From Bacillota bacterium (GTDB taxonomy: Bacteria > Bacillota > Clostridia > Peptostreptococcales > Anaerovoracaceae): a stretch of DNA of 64,000 nt. Numbering within the stretch: position 1 is the first letter of the stretch; the number at the start of each line of letters is the position of its first letter. Where the stretch lies: contig JAHZHA010000001.1 of NCBI GenBank assembly GCA_019420525.1, positions 62,001 to 126,000 on the forward strand, read 5' to 3'. This document shows positions 34,565-43,275 of the stretch, one piece after another. The position numbers and the translations under genes were made by a program. Below the pieces are notes generated by a model, which saw only the letters and a list, made by a program, of their open reading frames with translations, ran no database searches and was not told the origin of the DNA.

Positions 34565-35782
34565 ATGAAGAAGAAAATGAGATTCCTGGCGCTGATATGC
34601 GCGGCAGTTCTGGTGCAGTGTCTGCTGGCCGCGCCGTCTTTTGCGTATTTCAACCGGGGCACGGTATCTCTGCAGCTGGGCCAGTCGGCCGTCAGTGTCG
34701 CTGCAGGCAGGAGTGTCTCCGTGTCTGCGGCGGTGGATCCTATAAAAGAACAGCAGCTTCCGGGCTGCGGCATGCCGGAATGTCCCCAGAGCTGCGGAAA
34801 TACGGGATGTCTCAATGAATACGGAGAATGTACCTGCGGAGGAACGACGTATCAGACGTATTATTCTGACGTAAAAGCGGTATCGGGCAATTCCTCCGTA
34901 GCCACTGTTTCTTACGGTGGCGGCATGCTGACGATACGCGGCGTTTCCGCCGGGAAGACTACGGTAACCGTCACGGGCAGCATGCGGCAGTACACCAGCA
35001 CGACGAAGACGATCTCTGTCACGGTTACGGATTCCGGAAACGGGGGCGGAACGTCGCAGGGCGCTTCCGGCGGCAGCACACAGAAGGAACAGGCAGATGC
35101 AGCGGTGGTGACGTCTGTGGATGAAGAAGACGAAACTGTCATTTCCGGCGAAGAAAGCGGAGAGGACGGGAATACAGAAGAAAATCAGGAGGCGGACGGC
35201 AGCAGTGTCATCGAGACGAAGCGGGGAGTCTATGAAATCGTGACTCTCGATGAGAATACCGACGTGAAATCACATCTCCAGGCCGCTGCGGACAATGGAA
35301 GATTCGTCACATTCCAGCGGAAGTCCGGTGAAAATGTGGCATATTCCTGGACCTTTGACGGAACGGAAATACAGGCGGCGGAAGATATCGATCTGGATGT
35401 GGATATAACGGAGGACATTCCTGATGAAATACGCGATCAGCTGAAAGGCGGAGATGCGCTTTTCCTGGATTTCGCTCACGAAGGGCAGCTGCCGTCGGAA
35501 GCGGAATTTTACGCCGGAGTTTCGTCCGTATTCAGCGACGGCGATGTCCTGAACCTCTATCTGCTGGATGAAGACGGAAAACTCGTGCCGGAAGCGGAAG
35601 AGATCCCGGTGGAAAACGGGTATGTGACATTTTCCCTCGACCACTGCTCCTCCTATATTCTCACCGGCTCATCTCTGTCGTCAGGGGGTGTACATCCTGC
35701 CGTATTCTTCGGAATCGGTGCTGTCATTGTGGCAGCAGCAGCTGCTGCAGCGGTTCTGTTTCTGAGAAAAAGAGCCCGGTAA
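34565..35782 (+). CDS. Membrane-anchored surface protein with Cys/Met-rich insert in an Ig-like domain
   Basis: 405 residues. Signal peptide to about 27 (PSFA). Residues about 30-155 form a bacterial Ig-like (Big_2) domain interrupted by a cysteine cluster: LPGCGMPECPQSCG then GC ... GECTCGG (Cys68, Met70, Cys73, Cys77, Cys82, Cys89, Cys91). An acidic linker follows (about 160-215). A beta-rich domain (about 218-365) precedes a C-terminal transmembrane helix and RKRAR. There is no LPXTG, so anchoring is by the helix. The same cysteine cluster occurs in the SLH protein at 38754; the two flank an ABC transporter pair. Function unknown; metal or heme binding is a reasonable guess. GAGGAGG upstream supports the start. 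Confidence 0.78.
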   Translation: MKKKMRFLALICAAVLVQCLLAAPSFAYFNRGTVSLQLGQSAVSVAAGRSVSVSAAVDPIKEQQLPGCGMPECPQSCGNTGCLNEYGECTCGGTTYQTYYSDVKAVSGNSSVATVSYGGGMLTIRGVSAGKTTVTVTGSMRQYTSTTKTISVTVTDSGNGGGTSQGASGGSTQKEQADAAVVTSVDEEDETVISGEESGEDGNTEENQEADGSSVIETKRGVYEIVTLDENTDVKSHLQAAADNGRFVTFQRKSGENVAYSWTFDGTEIQAAEDIDLDVDITEDIPDEIRDQLKGGDALFLDFAHEGQLPSEAEFYAGVSSVFSDGDVLNLYLLDEDGKLVPEAEEIPVENGYVTFSLDHCSSYILTGSSLSSGGVHPAVFFGIGAVIVAAAAAAAVLFLRKRAR

Positions 35783-35801
35783 GGCGGGGGGACAGATATA
35801 T

Positions 35802-36509
35802 ATGATCGAACTGAAATCTGTAACGAAAAAATATGGGAGAGAGACTATCGTCCGCGACGTGAACTGCGCGTATGAAGACGGAAAAATTTACGGACTTATC
35901 GGATACAACGGATCGGGCAAGACGACGCTTCTGAAGACGATTGCCGGCATTTTCCGGCAGGAAGCCGGGGAAATTCTGGCGGACGGAGAATCCACTTATG
36001 AAAATGAAGCATTCCGGCGGAATTCGTTTCTGATGACAGAAGAACTCTTTTTCGATCCCCAGAGCACGCCGGACGGCATGCGGAAAATATACCGGGGGTA
36101 TTATCCCACCTGGGACGATCTGCTGTACGAGCGTCTGCTGAGGCTGTTCGGCCTGGACGGAACGGCGAAGATTGCGGGATTTTCCAAGGGGATGCAGAGG
36201 CAGACCGGACTTCTCCTGGCTCTTTCGGTGATGCCCCGGTATCTGTTTCTGGACGAGACGTTCGATGGGCTGGATATCGCCAGGCGCCGGATTCTTGAAA
36301 AAATTCTCAGAACTTATACTTCGGAAAAAAACGCCACGGTGATCGTGACATCCCATTATCTCAGCGAGCTGGAACATATCGCTGATGAAATCGGGATGAT
36401 CGACGGAGAACGTCTCGTGACGCCCGATACCGGGGGCCGGTCGCTGGAAGACTATTTTCTCGGGAAAAGTGAGGTGGATGAAGATGAAATCAGACATCTC
36501 TTTGAATGA
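35802..36509 (+). CDS. ABC transporter ATP-binding protein (YtrB/BcrA-like)
   Basis: 235 residues. Walker A is GYNGSGKTTLL. The signature is altered to FSKGMQRQTGLLLALS, as in YtrB-type ATPases. Walker B is YLFLDETFDGLD and the switch His lies in VTSHYLSELEHIAD. GGCGGGGGGA lies upstream. It overlaps the permease gene by 26 bases, so the two form one transporter. Such pairs usually respond to envelope stress or export lipophilic compounds; a GntR regulator is often next to them but is absent here. Its place between the two Cys-cluster surface proteins suggests a role in the same surface system (inference). Confidence 0.9.
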   Translation: MIELKSVTKKYGRETIVRDVNCAYEDGKIYGLIGYNGSGKTTLLKTIAGIFRQEAGEILADGESTYENEAFRRNSFLMTEELFFDPQSTPDGMRKIYRGYYPTWDDLLYERLLRLFGLDGTAKIAGFSKGMQRQTGLLLALSVMPRYLFLDETFDGLDIARRRILEKILRTYTSEKNATVIVTSHYLSELEHIADEIGMIDGERLVTPDTGGRSLEDYFLGKSEVDEDEIRHLFE

Positions 36510-38709
36510 AAAACAGCGGACCAGCAGCGTTCTTTTGCACGATTTCAGGCTGGTTCTGAAGCAGAATGCGGTGATGTTTCTGCTGGGATTCGTCATTTTC
36601 TGTGTCCTTTTTCCTGTCTCTACCTGCGCGGTGCCGGATACATCGGTTTTCAACGTGGATTATACGCACCAGCAGCTGAAATTCCGTTTCTGTGCCGATG
36701 AAGTGGTGCCGCTGATTCAGGCGGCAGCCGTTCTCTTCGGAGGGGCCTGCGGGATGCGCCTTTTCGGTTTTCTCACGGATCGGAACAGAACATCCTTTTA
36801 CATGTCTCTGGGACTGAAGCGGAGAAAACTTTGCGTAAACCGCCTGGCTGCAGGACTTCTCGTCACCGCGGCGTGTATCGTGATTCCCGTATTCCTTTCG
36901 GGAGTGATCAATTACTGTGCGCTGGGGATGAATGATGGACTCGTATCGTACGGAGTTTATCTGGCGGCGGGTCTGACGGCCCAGTCTTATGCCGGCCTGC
37001 TGGCAGCTGCAGCGGCCTGCTGTATTGCAGGAACGTTTTCCGAAGCGGCTGCGCTCTGCGTGACGATAGCGGCGGCGCCTTCGGCAGTCATATATTTTAT
37101 CAATTCTCTGCTGAAGACATTTCTCTGGGGAAACGTCTTCGGCGAAACGACGTACGCCATGGAGACCGTGGAACCGGGGCTCCTGGAAAAACTGAGTCCC
37201 GTCAATCCGCTGATCTTCTTCTACAGCGAATTCAGGACGCATTATTTTTTCAGCAGAGAAATGGCTTCAGCAGATCCGGAAAGTATCGATATCGTTCCGC
37301 TGCTGATCCAGTGGGCGGTCATTCTGGCAGCGGGAGCTGCGGTGTGCCTGCTCTTCCTTCGCAGAAAATCCGAAAATGCGGGGATATCGGGGCTCAGCAG
37401 ATTCTGCAGCCTGGCTGTCTCTTTCGTCTGGCCTCTGGGTGTCTTTGCGGCCGTTCTCGACGCTCTCGGAGAGACCGGACGGTTCCTGGCGGCAGCGGCA
37501 GCGTATTTCTGCAGTCTTTTGACCTTCGGTGTTCTGTCGGCTGTTTCGGCGAAAAACGTATCTGCCGGAAGGAAACTGGGACGCTGGGGGTGTCTGACCT
37601 GTATCGTGGCGGCGGGCATCCTGCTGATGGATACGGGGCTGCTGGGGACGGAGACGCGAATTCCGGAAACAGAGGACATCCGTTCCGTCTCGGTGAGTTA
37701 TGTGGGACAGCCGTCTCTCATGCCTGTTCAGGTGCAGGCCAGCAGCAGCGGTCCGTCTTATTACTTCAGCGGACAGGTTACCCTGTCGGACGAAGAAAGC
37801 GTCGAATGTGTCAGAGAGATGCACAGCAGTCTGGCGCAGGGCGGTATCCGGGAGTTCGGGGCGTCCGGAGAAGATTTTTCCGAAACCGTCATCCCGTATG
37901 ACATCCGGGTGGAATATACGCTGAAATCGGGAAAGACGGTGAAGCGGTATTACGACAGGGCCAGTCTGGGAGAACTTTCGGAATTTTTAAATCTCGAGGA
38001 ATGTGAAGAATTCCGAAGCGCTTCTTCCGCGGCAGTCCGGGGGGAACTTGCTTCAAGCTTCTGGAATTCCGAAGCTTTCGCTTCGGGAGAAATCTATCTG
38101 GCGGATTCCGCGCTGGGAAATATCCGCAAAATCAGTCTCGGGGACGACAGCCGGAAGGCTCTGCTGGAAGCCGTGGCTTCGGATCTGTCTTCCCAGAGTG
38201 TTAACAGCCGCTATTTTCCGGAAAAAGATGCGGAAGCCAGGCTCTTTTTCACGCTGAACGGAGAGAGCGATCTGGAGACTTTCGAATACAGTACATCCAA
38301 CGCATCCGTCTGGATTACGGATGAATTCACGGAGACGAAAGCCCTTTTGAAAGAGTGGGGAGCGCTGAATGAAGAGAGTGGAGAGACCGGAAAAATCGAG
38401 AGCATCACGCTTCAGAAATTCGATCCGTACGGGTCGATGAATAAGATAACCGATCCGGTATCCGTATTGTTTCAGTCGTACCGGTCGGACTCGGATGATG
38501 AATTCCCGTTCCGGCAGGATTTCGGAAGCAGACCGGAGATTACAGATCCGGAACAGATTTCGCAGATCGCGTGGGCTCTGCGCAGCACGTATTTTATGAG
38601 TGACGGAGGATGCATCGCCGCTGTAAAGCTGGAAGGGAGCAGCGAATACGTTTACAAATTTCTGCCGTATGAGTCCGCACCGGAGTTTATCCGGCAGAAA
38701 ATGAAATAG
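36484..38709 (+). CDS. ABC transporter permease with large extracytoplasmic C-terminal domain (DUF6449-like)
   Basis: 741 residues from ATG 36484 (AGGTGG upstream; ATG 36478 is also possible). The N-terminal half (about 1-390) has roughly eight to ten membrane helices in an ABC-2-like layout. The C-terminal half (about 400-741) is hydrophilic, begins with VSYVGQPSLMPVQ and looks exported. It fits the long permeases with a C-terminal DUF6449 domain that pair with YtrB-like ATPases. It is coupled to the ATPase by overlap. Substrate unknown. Confidence 0.82.
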   Translation: MKSDISLNEKQRTSSVLLHDFRLVLKQNAVMFLLGFVIFCVLFPVSTCAVPDTSVFNVDYTHQQLKFRFCADEVVPLIQAAAVLFGGACGMRLFGFLTDRNRTSFYMSLGLKRRKLCVNRLAAGLLVTAACIVIPVFLSGVINYCALGMNDGLVSYGVYLAAGLTAQSYAGLLAAAAACCIAGTFSEAAALCVTIAAAPSAVIYFINSLLKTFLWGNVFGETTYAMETVEPGLLEKLSPVNPLIFFYSEFRTHYFFSREMASADPESIDIVPLLIQWAVILAAGAAVCLLFLRRKSENAGISGLSRFCSLAVSFVWPLGVFAAVLDALGETGRFLAAAAAYFCSLLTFGVLSAVSAKNVSAGRKLGRWGCLTCIVAAGILLMDTGLLGTETRIPETEDIRSVSVSYVGQPSLMPVQVQASSSGPSYYFSGQVTLSDEESVECVREMHSSLAQGGIREFGASGEDFSETVIPYDIRVEYTLKSGKTVKRYYDRASLGELSEFLNLEECEEFRSASSAAVRGELASSFWNSEAFASGEIYLADSALGNIRKISLGDDSRKALLEAVASDLSSQSVNSRYFPEKDAEARLFFTLNGESDLETFEYSTSNASVWITDEFTETKALLKEWGALNEESGETGKIESITLQKFDPYGSMNKITDPVSVLFQSYRSDSDDEFPFRQDFGSRPEITDPEQISQIAWALRSTYFMSDGGCIAAVKLEGSSEYVYKFLPYESAPEFIRQKMK

Positions 38710-38753
38710 ATTGATCCGATTGATTCAAAGCAGAAAATTCACAGGAGGAACAA

Positions 38754-40163
38754 ATGAAGAAAAAAATGTGGAAAAAGATCCTTTGCGGTGCGGTTTCCAC
38801 GGTGATGGTAATGTCTGCCGCCACCGTATCGTCTTTCGCCTATATCGAAAGAGGCGATGTGACCATCAGCGGGGAAGAGAGCTATACGCTGCAGGAAGGG
38901 GAGACAGCTGAACTGAACGTTTCTCCGTATGCCGAAGAGCATTATCCGGGATGTCAGATGCCGGAATGCCCGGAGATCTGCGGGGAAAAAGACTGTATCG
39001 AATATGTCAACGGACAGCCGGAGTGTACGTGCAACGGCAGGGAACTTACGTTATATGAGGCGGAAGTGACGCTGGAATCTTCCGATGAGTCGGTGGCGGA
39101 AGCCTCTTATGACAAGAGCAGCGGTACGGTTACCATCACTGCGGTATCGGCAGGAGAAGCGGTGATCTCTGTGGAGGCCGCTATGAGGGAGTATAATCCC
39201 GCTTCGAGAGAGATCGCAGTGACAGTAGAAGGTGAAACGGAAGAAAGCGGTTCCGGCGGTTCTGTGGATCCGGATAATTCCGGCTCAGGCGGCTCTGTGG
39301 ATCCGGATGATTCCGGTTCCGGCGGATCGGGAGGTTCCGGCGGTTCAACCGCAACACAGGAATATACGGTGACTTTTGAGACGGGAGACGGCTCTGCCGT
39401 GGAAAAACAGACGGTGGAATCCGGAGACAGTGTCAGCAGACCGGAGGATCCGGAAAAGGAAGGATTCGTCTTTGGCGGCTGGTATGCGGACAGTGATCTG
39501 ACCGTCCCTTATGATTTCGACAGCAAAGTGACGGAATCTATCACCCTTTATGCGAAATGGACAGAAGAGCAGGAAGAACCTGATCCGGTGACGGAAATCT
39601 CTTTCAGCGATGTGGCTTCGGATGCCTGGTATGCGGAATACGTGATGAAGCTGGCGGAAAAGAATATCGTCAGCGGAAAGTCGGAAAATATTTTTGCGCC
39701 TGAAGATTTCGTCACCAGAGCGGAATTCGTGAAAATCATCGCAGGAGTGGCAGGAGCCGATGTAGGATCGATGGCTGATTCGGGACTCTCTTTCAGCGAT
39801 GTGGCCTCTGATGCCTGGTATGCGCCTTATGTGACATGGGCGGCTAAAAACGGCATCGTCATGGGCAGTGGAGATAAATTCAGCCCGGACAGCAAAATTA
39901 CGAGAGAAGATATGGCCGTCATCATCGACAGATATGTGGAAAAATTAGCGTCCAGGCAGCTGGAAAAGGTCAATGAACCCAAAGATTTCACTGACAGCTC
40001 GGAAATCTCCGATTATGCGGCAGAAGCGGTTTCGGTCATGCAGCAGGCGGGAATCCTCAGCGGAAAGGGAGCTGGAAATTTCGCGCCGAAAGATAATGCC
40101 ACCAGAGCGGAAGCCTGCAAGATGATCGCCATGGTGATGGATCAGACTTCCGAAACGGCATAA
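38754..40163 (+). CDS. SLH surface protein with Cys/Met-rich insert in an Ig-like domain
   Basis: 469 residues. Signal peptide to about 28 (SSFA). Residues about 30-160 form an Ig-like domain carrying YPGCQMPECPEICGEKDC and PECTCNG (Cys67, Met69, Cys72, Cys76, Cys81, Cys91, Cys93), colinear with the insert in the protein at 34565. A Gly/Ser/Asp linker made of 11-residue repeats follows, then an InlB-B/Flg_new repeat (about 203-270, FGGWYADSDLTVPYDF) and three SLH domains (about 283-333, 346-395, 411-460). CACAGGAGG precedes the ATG. The anchoring differs from the paralog (SLH versus membrane helix), so the ligand could be passed from outer wall to membrane (inference). Confidence 0.82.
   Translation: MKKKMWKKILCGAVSTVMVMSAATVSSFAYIERGDVTISGEESYTLQEGETAELNVSPYAEEHYPGCQMPECPEICGEKDCIEYVNGQPECTCNGRELTLYEAEVTLESSDESVAEASYDKSSGTVTITAVSAGEAVISVEAAMREYNPASREIAVTVEGETEESGSGGSVDPDNSGSGGSVDPDDSGSGGSGGSGGSTATQEYTVTFETGDGSAVEKQTVESGDSVSRPEDPEKEGFVFGGWYADSDLTVPYDFDSKVTESITLYAKWTEEQEEPDPVTEISFSDVASDAWYAEYVMKLAEKNIVSGKSENIFAPEDFVTRAEFVKIIAGVAGADVGSMADSGLSFSDVASDAWYAPYVTWAAKNGIVMGSGDKFSPDSKITREDMAVIIDRYVEKLASRQLEKVNEPKDFTDSSEISDYAAEAVSVMQQAGILSGKGAGNFAPKDNATRAEACKMIAMVMDQTSETA
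39246..39347 (+). repeat. In-frame tandem repeat encoding a Gly/Ser/Asp linker
   Basis: Two 33-bp units encode SGSGGSVDPDN/D, followed by a shortened Gly/Ser unit. Units sit at 39246-39278, 39279-39311 and 39312-39347. It encodes a flexible linker and may vary in copy number. Confidence 0.8.
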
Positions 40164-40205
40164 ACCGCCGGATTGAGAAGGTGAAATGTGGAGGCAGAGC
40201 GAGTG

Positions 40206-41744
40206 ATGAGAAAGAAAAAGAACATGAAAAGAAAAGCAGGGGCCGTTCTTCTGTCGGTGATGATGCTGTCGGTTCTGATGACAGCGGGAATGCAGACATC
40301 CTTTGCAGCGGAAACGGTGACAGGGACAGAAAGCGGAGCAGCGGAAAAGATACAGGCCTCAGCTCAGTCTTTCAGCGTCCGGACGTATAATGAAAGAAGG
40401 GCTGAGGACGATCAGAGCATCGAAGTGAAAGTGAAATTTGACCGGAGCATCCGTGTCGATGACGGTGCGGAAAGCGACGTTTCCGTAAAGATCGCCGGCT
40501 CACCGCTGGATCAGTCGCCCAACACGGAAAACGGAGTGTCAAACAGGACGCTTTCCGTAGCGGCAGATCCTGAGGATGACACACAGCTGATCATCACCAT
40601 AGGGAGCGTACCTCAGTCTCAGTTCGTGAAGCAGACGAATGCGTCGATTCAGATTCAGGAATCGGGTGCGGGTATATCTCATATCCTGACGGCTGACAGC
40701 GGTGAACCGGTAAATCTCAGATATATGGAATCGGTCATCCCGTGCGGCCTGGAAATCACCACTGCGGATTCTCAGACGGGCGGGGCAGGAAAGACCGCAT
40801 CAGTGACGAAACAGGTGACACACCGGGCAAATGTACGGAGCATGGTGTATATCCAGTTGCTGAAAAACGGACAGCCTCTGCTTCCCGAGGAAAAATTCGA
40901 TCACGAAGGTTCTTATGTCATCCACGCGCATGCCTTTATTCCCACAGCATCCGGAGACACGGTGATTCCTGAGCTGACGGAATCCGATTATGCGGAGCTC
41001 ATCGTTCAGGGCTTTGAAAACAGCGTGAAAAATCTTCCGGAATTATCATCCCGGTACAAAATGACACAGAATGGTGATAAAATTGTATTCGAGGACACAC
41101 AGGCCGAAGAAGGCGAGACTCTGGATGTGGTAATCTATGCATGGCCTTACGGAAGTGTGATCTCCGACGAGCCCCAGGACAATTCCGGTGACGGAGATAT
41201 TTTCTTTGAAGATGTCACCGGATGGGAGCAGGAATACGTATATTATCTGGCAGAAAGAGGAATCATCAGCGGACGCACAGAAACGGTGTTCGCTCCGCTG
41301 GAAAACGTGACGAGAGCGGAATTTGTAAAAATGCTGGCTGCGGCATCCGGCGTTTCCGGGACATCCGGAGAAGTTCCGTCTTTTTCTGACGTGGAGGCAT
41401 CTTCCTGGTATGCGCCTTATGTGGCGTGGGCAGAAGAAAATGGAATTGCGAACGGCTCCGGAGGAAAATTCCGCCCATCCGACCAGATTACGAAGCAGGA
41501 GATGGCGGTGATGATCCAGAGGTATGCGCAGACCGCCGGTGTGGAAATTCCCCAGATGGAGACGGGTTCCGTCTTTCTCGACGATGCGACAATAGCGGAT
41601 TATGCCAGAGAAGCCGTCTATCGTCTGCAGAAAGCGGGTATCGTGAGCGGAGATATCAACGGTAAATTTTATCCCCTGAGCAGCGCTACGAGAGCGCAGG
41701 CAGCAAAAATGCTCGCCGTTTTCCTTCAGGTGACAGGTCAGTAG
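40206..41744 (+). CDS. SLH surface protein with the shared V-T-H / H-x-H-x-F domain
   Basis: 512 residues from ATG 40206, chosen because GTGGAGG lies 11 bases upstream; a GTG at 40188 is weaker. Signal peptide ends near TSFAA. Residues about 60-315 are a copy of the His-triad domain: IEVKVKFDRSIRV, VTKQVTHRANVRSMVYIQLL (His206), then VIHAHAF (His240, His242) and the KIVFEDTQAEEG tail. Three SLH domains follow (about 332-385, 390-440, 456-508). It is the closest SLH relative of the lipoprotein at 25134 and the simplest architecture of the set: one ligand-type domain and one anchor. Role inferred as wall-anchored ligand capture. Confidence 0.82.
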   Translation: MRKKKNMKRKAGAVLLSVMMLSVLMTAGMQTSFAAETVTGTESGAAEKIQASAQSFSVRTYNERRAEDDQSIEVKVKFDRSIRVDDGAESDVSVKIAGSPLDQSPNTENGVSNRTLSVAADPEDDTQLIITIGSVPQSQFVKQTNASIQIQESGAGISHILTADSGEPVNLRYMESVIPCGLEITTADSQTGGAGKTASVTKQVTHRANVRSMVYIQLLKNGQPLLPEEKFDHEGSYVIHAHAFIPTASGDTVIPELTESDYAELIVQGFENSVKNLPELSSRYKMTQNGDKIVFEDTQAEEGETLDVVIYAWPYGSVISDEPQDNSGDGDIFFEDVTGWEQEYVYYLAERGIISGRTETVFAPLENVTRAEFVKMLAAASGVSGTSGEVPSFSDVEASSWYAPYVAWAEENGIANGSGGKFRPSDQITKQEMAVMIQRYAQTAGVEIPQMETGSVFLDDATIADYAREAVYRLQKAGIVSGDINGKFYPLSSATRAQAAKMLAVFLQVTGQ

Positions 41745-41755
41745 AGGAGAAAAAA

Positions 41756-42496
41756 ATGACAGAAGTTGAATTATTCAGAAAACTGAAACAGGAATTTCAG
41801 AAAATCATCGAAGAAAATCATCTGGAAGCAGATGAGGTGAAAATCCGTTCCACGGCACTTTCTCCGGAGGAAGCCATCGGCATTACGGAGCGAAAAGATT
41901 ATCCGATTCTCGACGGAAGCGAAGTGATGCTGCAGGCGGAATACAAAGGTTGTATCGGACAGGCTTTTACCTCGTCTCCGGCGGCATTTGCCGGCACACT
42001 GAAGGAAATTCTCGATTCGGATATCGAGAACGACGCATACGCCCGGGCGCTTTTTATCGCATCCCTTAATGCGGTCATGCGTTCCCTGGGACTGATCGAC
42101 CGGACGGTTCACTGTAAAAACAGAGGTCCGGAGCTGTGCGCAAAACAATTCGTGCCTTATCTGAAAGAAAATTACGGTTCGCCGAAGATTCTCCAGGTGG
42201 GATATCAGCCGGCCATATTTCAGAATCTGGCGGAAAACTTTGAAATGCGGATTCTCGATCTGAATCCGGAAAATGTAGGCACGGAGAAATACGGCGTTAC
42301 CGTGGAACACGGTATCGACGCATATGAGGATGCCTTGGCGTGGGCTGACCTGGTTCTCTGTACCGGCAGCACGATCTGCAACGGATCTGTCGTCAGATAT
42401 CTGGATATCGGAAAGGATGTCATCTTTTACGGGACCACACTGGCGGGAGCAGCTTCTATACTCGGCCTGAAGAGAGGATGCTTCGAAGCGGAGTAA
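41756..42496 (+). CDS. DUF364/DUF4213-type protein (putative heavy-metal chelation family)
   Basis: 246-residue soluble protein. The first part (about 1-105) is the DUF4213-like alpha/beta region (CIGQAFTSSPAAFAG). The second (about 115-246) is the Rossmann-like DUF364 domain with ILQVGYQPAIFQNLAENFEM, LCTGSTICNGS and FYGTTLAGAASILG. Pfam describes DUF364 as a putative heavy-metal chelation domain, and such genes often sit beside FecBCD-type importers in anaerobes. Here it is 12 bp after the SLH gene with AGGAG upstream, so it closes the locus and may process or sequester the imported ligand in the cytoplasm. Reaction unknown. Confidence 0.82.
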   Translation: MTEVELFRKLKQEFQKIIEENHLEADEVKIRSTALSPEEAIGITERKDYPILDGSEVMLQAEYKGCIGQAFTSSPAAFAGTLKEILDSDIENDAYARALFIASLNAVMRSLGLIDRTVHCKNRGPELCAKQFVPYLKENYGSPKILQVGYQPAIFQNLAENFEMRILDLNPENVGTEKYGVTVEHGIDAYEDALAWADLVLCTGSTICNGSVVRYLDIGKDVIFYGTTLAGAASILGLKRGCFEAE

Positions 42497-42656
42497 AAAA
42501 CGGACGAAACAGTTTGCAGACATTGCAGACAGCCGGAACTGAAAAAATACGGGAAAGCGGAAAAACGGCGGCGGAGAAGCGGAAGATATACCGGCTTCCC
42601 CGCCGCCGGCTCTTTTTCCGGACGCGGAAACGCTCGTGCAAAAACGCAACGTATGC
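42497..42656. other. Short gap after the surface-protein locus
   Basis: Nothing recognisable beyond a weak inverted GCGGCGG/CCGCCGCC pair (about 42567-42607) that could fold into a hairpin without a good T-tract. Confidence 0.4.
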
Positions 42657-42837
42657 CTATTTTGCTTTTTTCAGCTTTTTGATCAGCTTTTTGACCTTTT
42701 TCTTACATTTTCCGCAGCCTTTTCCAGCCTTGGTAAGGTTTTACGTCTTTGAATTTTTCTGCGCCCTGGCTGACTGCATCGGCGATATCGCCTTTTGTCA
42801 CCTTGTAGCAAGGGCAGATTACTTTGTTTCTTTTCAT
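42657..42837 (-). pseudogene. BFD-like [2Fe-2S] protein gene with a frameshift
   Basis: Minus-strand ATG at 42837 opens MKRNKVICPCYKVTKGDIAD, the start of a BFD-like small ferredoxin (Cys8, Cys10). The frame then runs to a premature TAA near 42677. In the next frame, from about 42735, it reads KAGKGCGKCKKKVKKLIKKL and ends at TAG 42657-42659. Together they give the complete Cys-x-Cys ... Cys-x2-Cys pattern of a ~60-residue protein, but a net one-base shift separates the halves near 42731-42745. It is either a real pseudogene or an assembly indel. The ribosome binding site is weak. Confidence 0.7.
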
Positions 42838-43275
42838 TTCAGCAACTCTCTGTTCTCTGTATGAAATAACTCGGATTTATATATTTTTTCTATACTATAT
42901 TACTTTATACCGCAGTAAAAGTATCTTTACGCGGAATTCAGAAAAATTAAAAAAATACATGCATCGCAGAAAGACGATGTGAAAAAATGAAACGAGTGGG
43001 AACGCGGAAAATATGCGGGATAACGGCATAATGAAAGTCGTAGTATGAGTGAATAAAATGGTAAAATATGTAAAAAATGGCGTGAGAGGTCAAGGAAACA
43101 TTGACAGAAAGCGGAAAATACAATAAAATGTAAGCGTTAGTAAGACATCAGTTGCATATTTTTTTCCGTGCAAAACAAAAAAGGGCATTCAGCGCCTAGT
43201 TTGCGAAAAACGGCATTTTCGTGAATTCGATATAAGTTGAAACAAGAGATGAGTTTTGTTTGGAGGTAAGTTCCA
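42838..43275 (+). promoter_or_regulatory. Intergenic with strong promoter for the SLH C39-like gene
   Basis: AT-rich. TTGACA (43101-43106), 17-bp spacer and TAAAAT (43124-43129) give a leader of about 140 nt. GGAGGT lies just before ATG 43276. The upstream part (42838-43100) holds no ORF or named element that I can support. Confidence 0.7.

Noticed and set aside
34565..35782. Sortase-anchored (LPXTG) protein
   Set aside because: There is a C-terminal membrane helix and basic tail, but no LPXTG-like motif.
39246..39347. CRISPR-like or selfish repeat
   Set aside because: Units are contiguous, in frame and encode a Gly/Ser/Asp linker; there are no spacers.
42478..42864. 128-residue plus-strand ORF after the DUF364 gene
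   Set aside because: Its codons are the antisense of the BFD-like frames and it has no protein-like features of its own.
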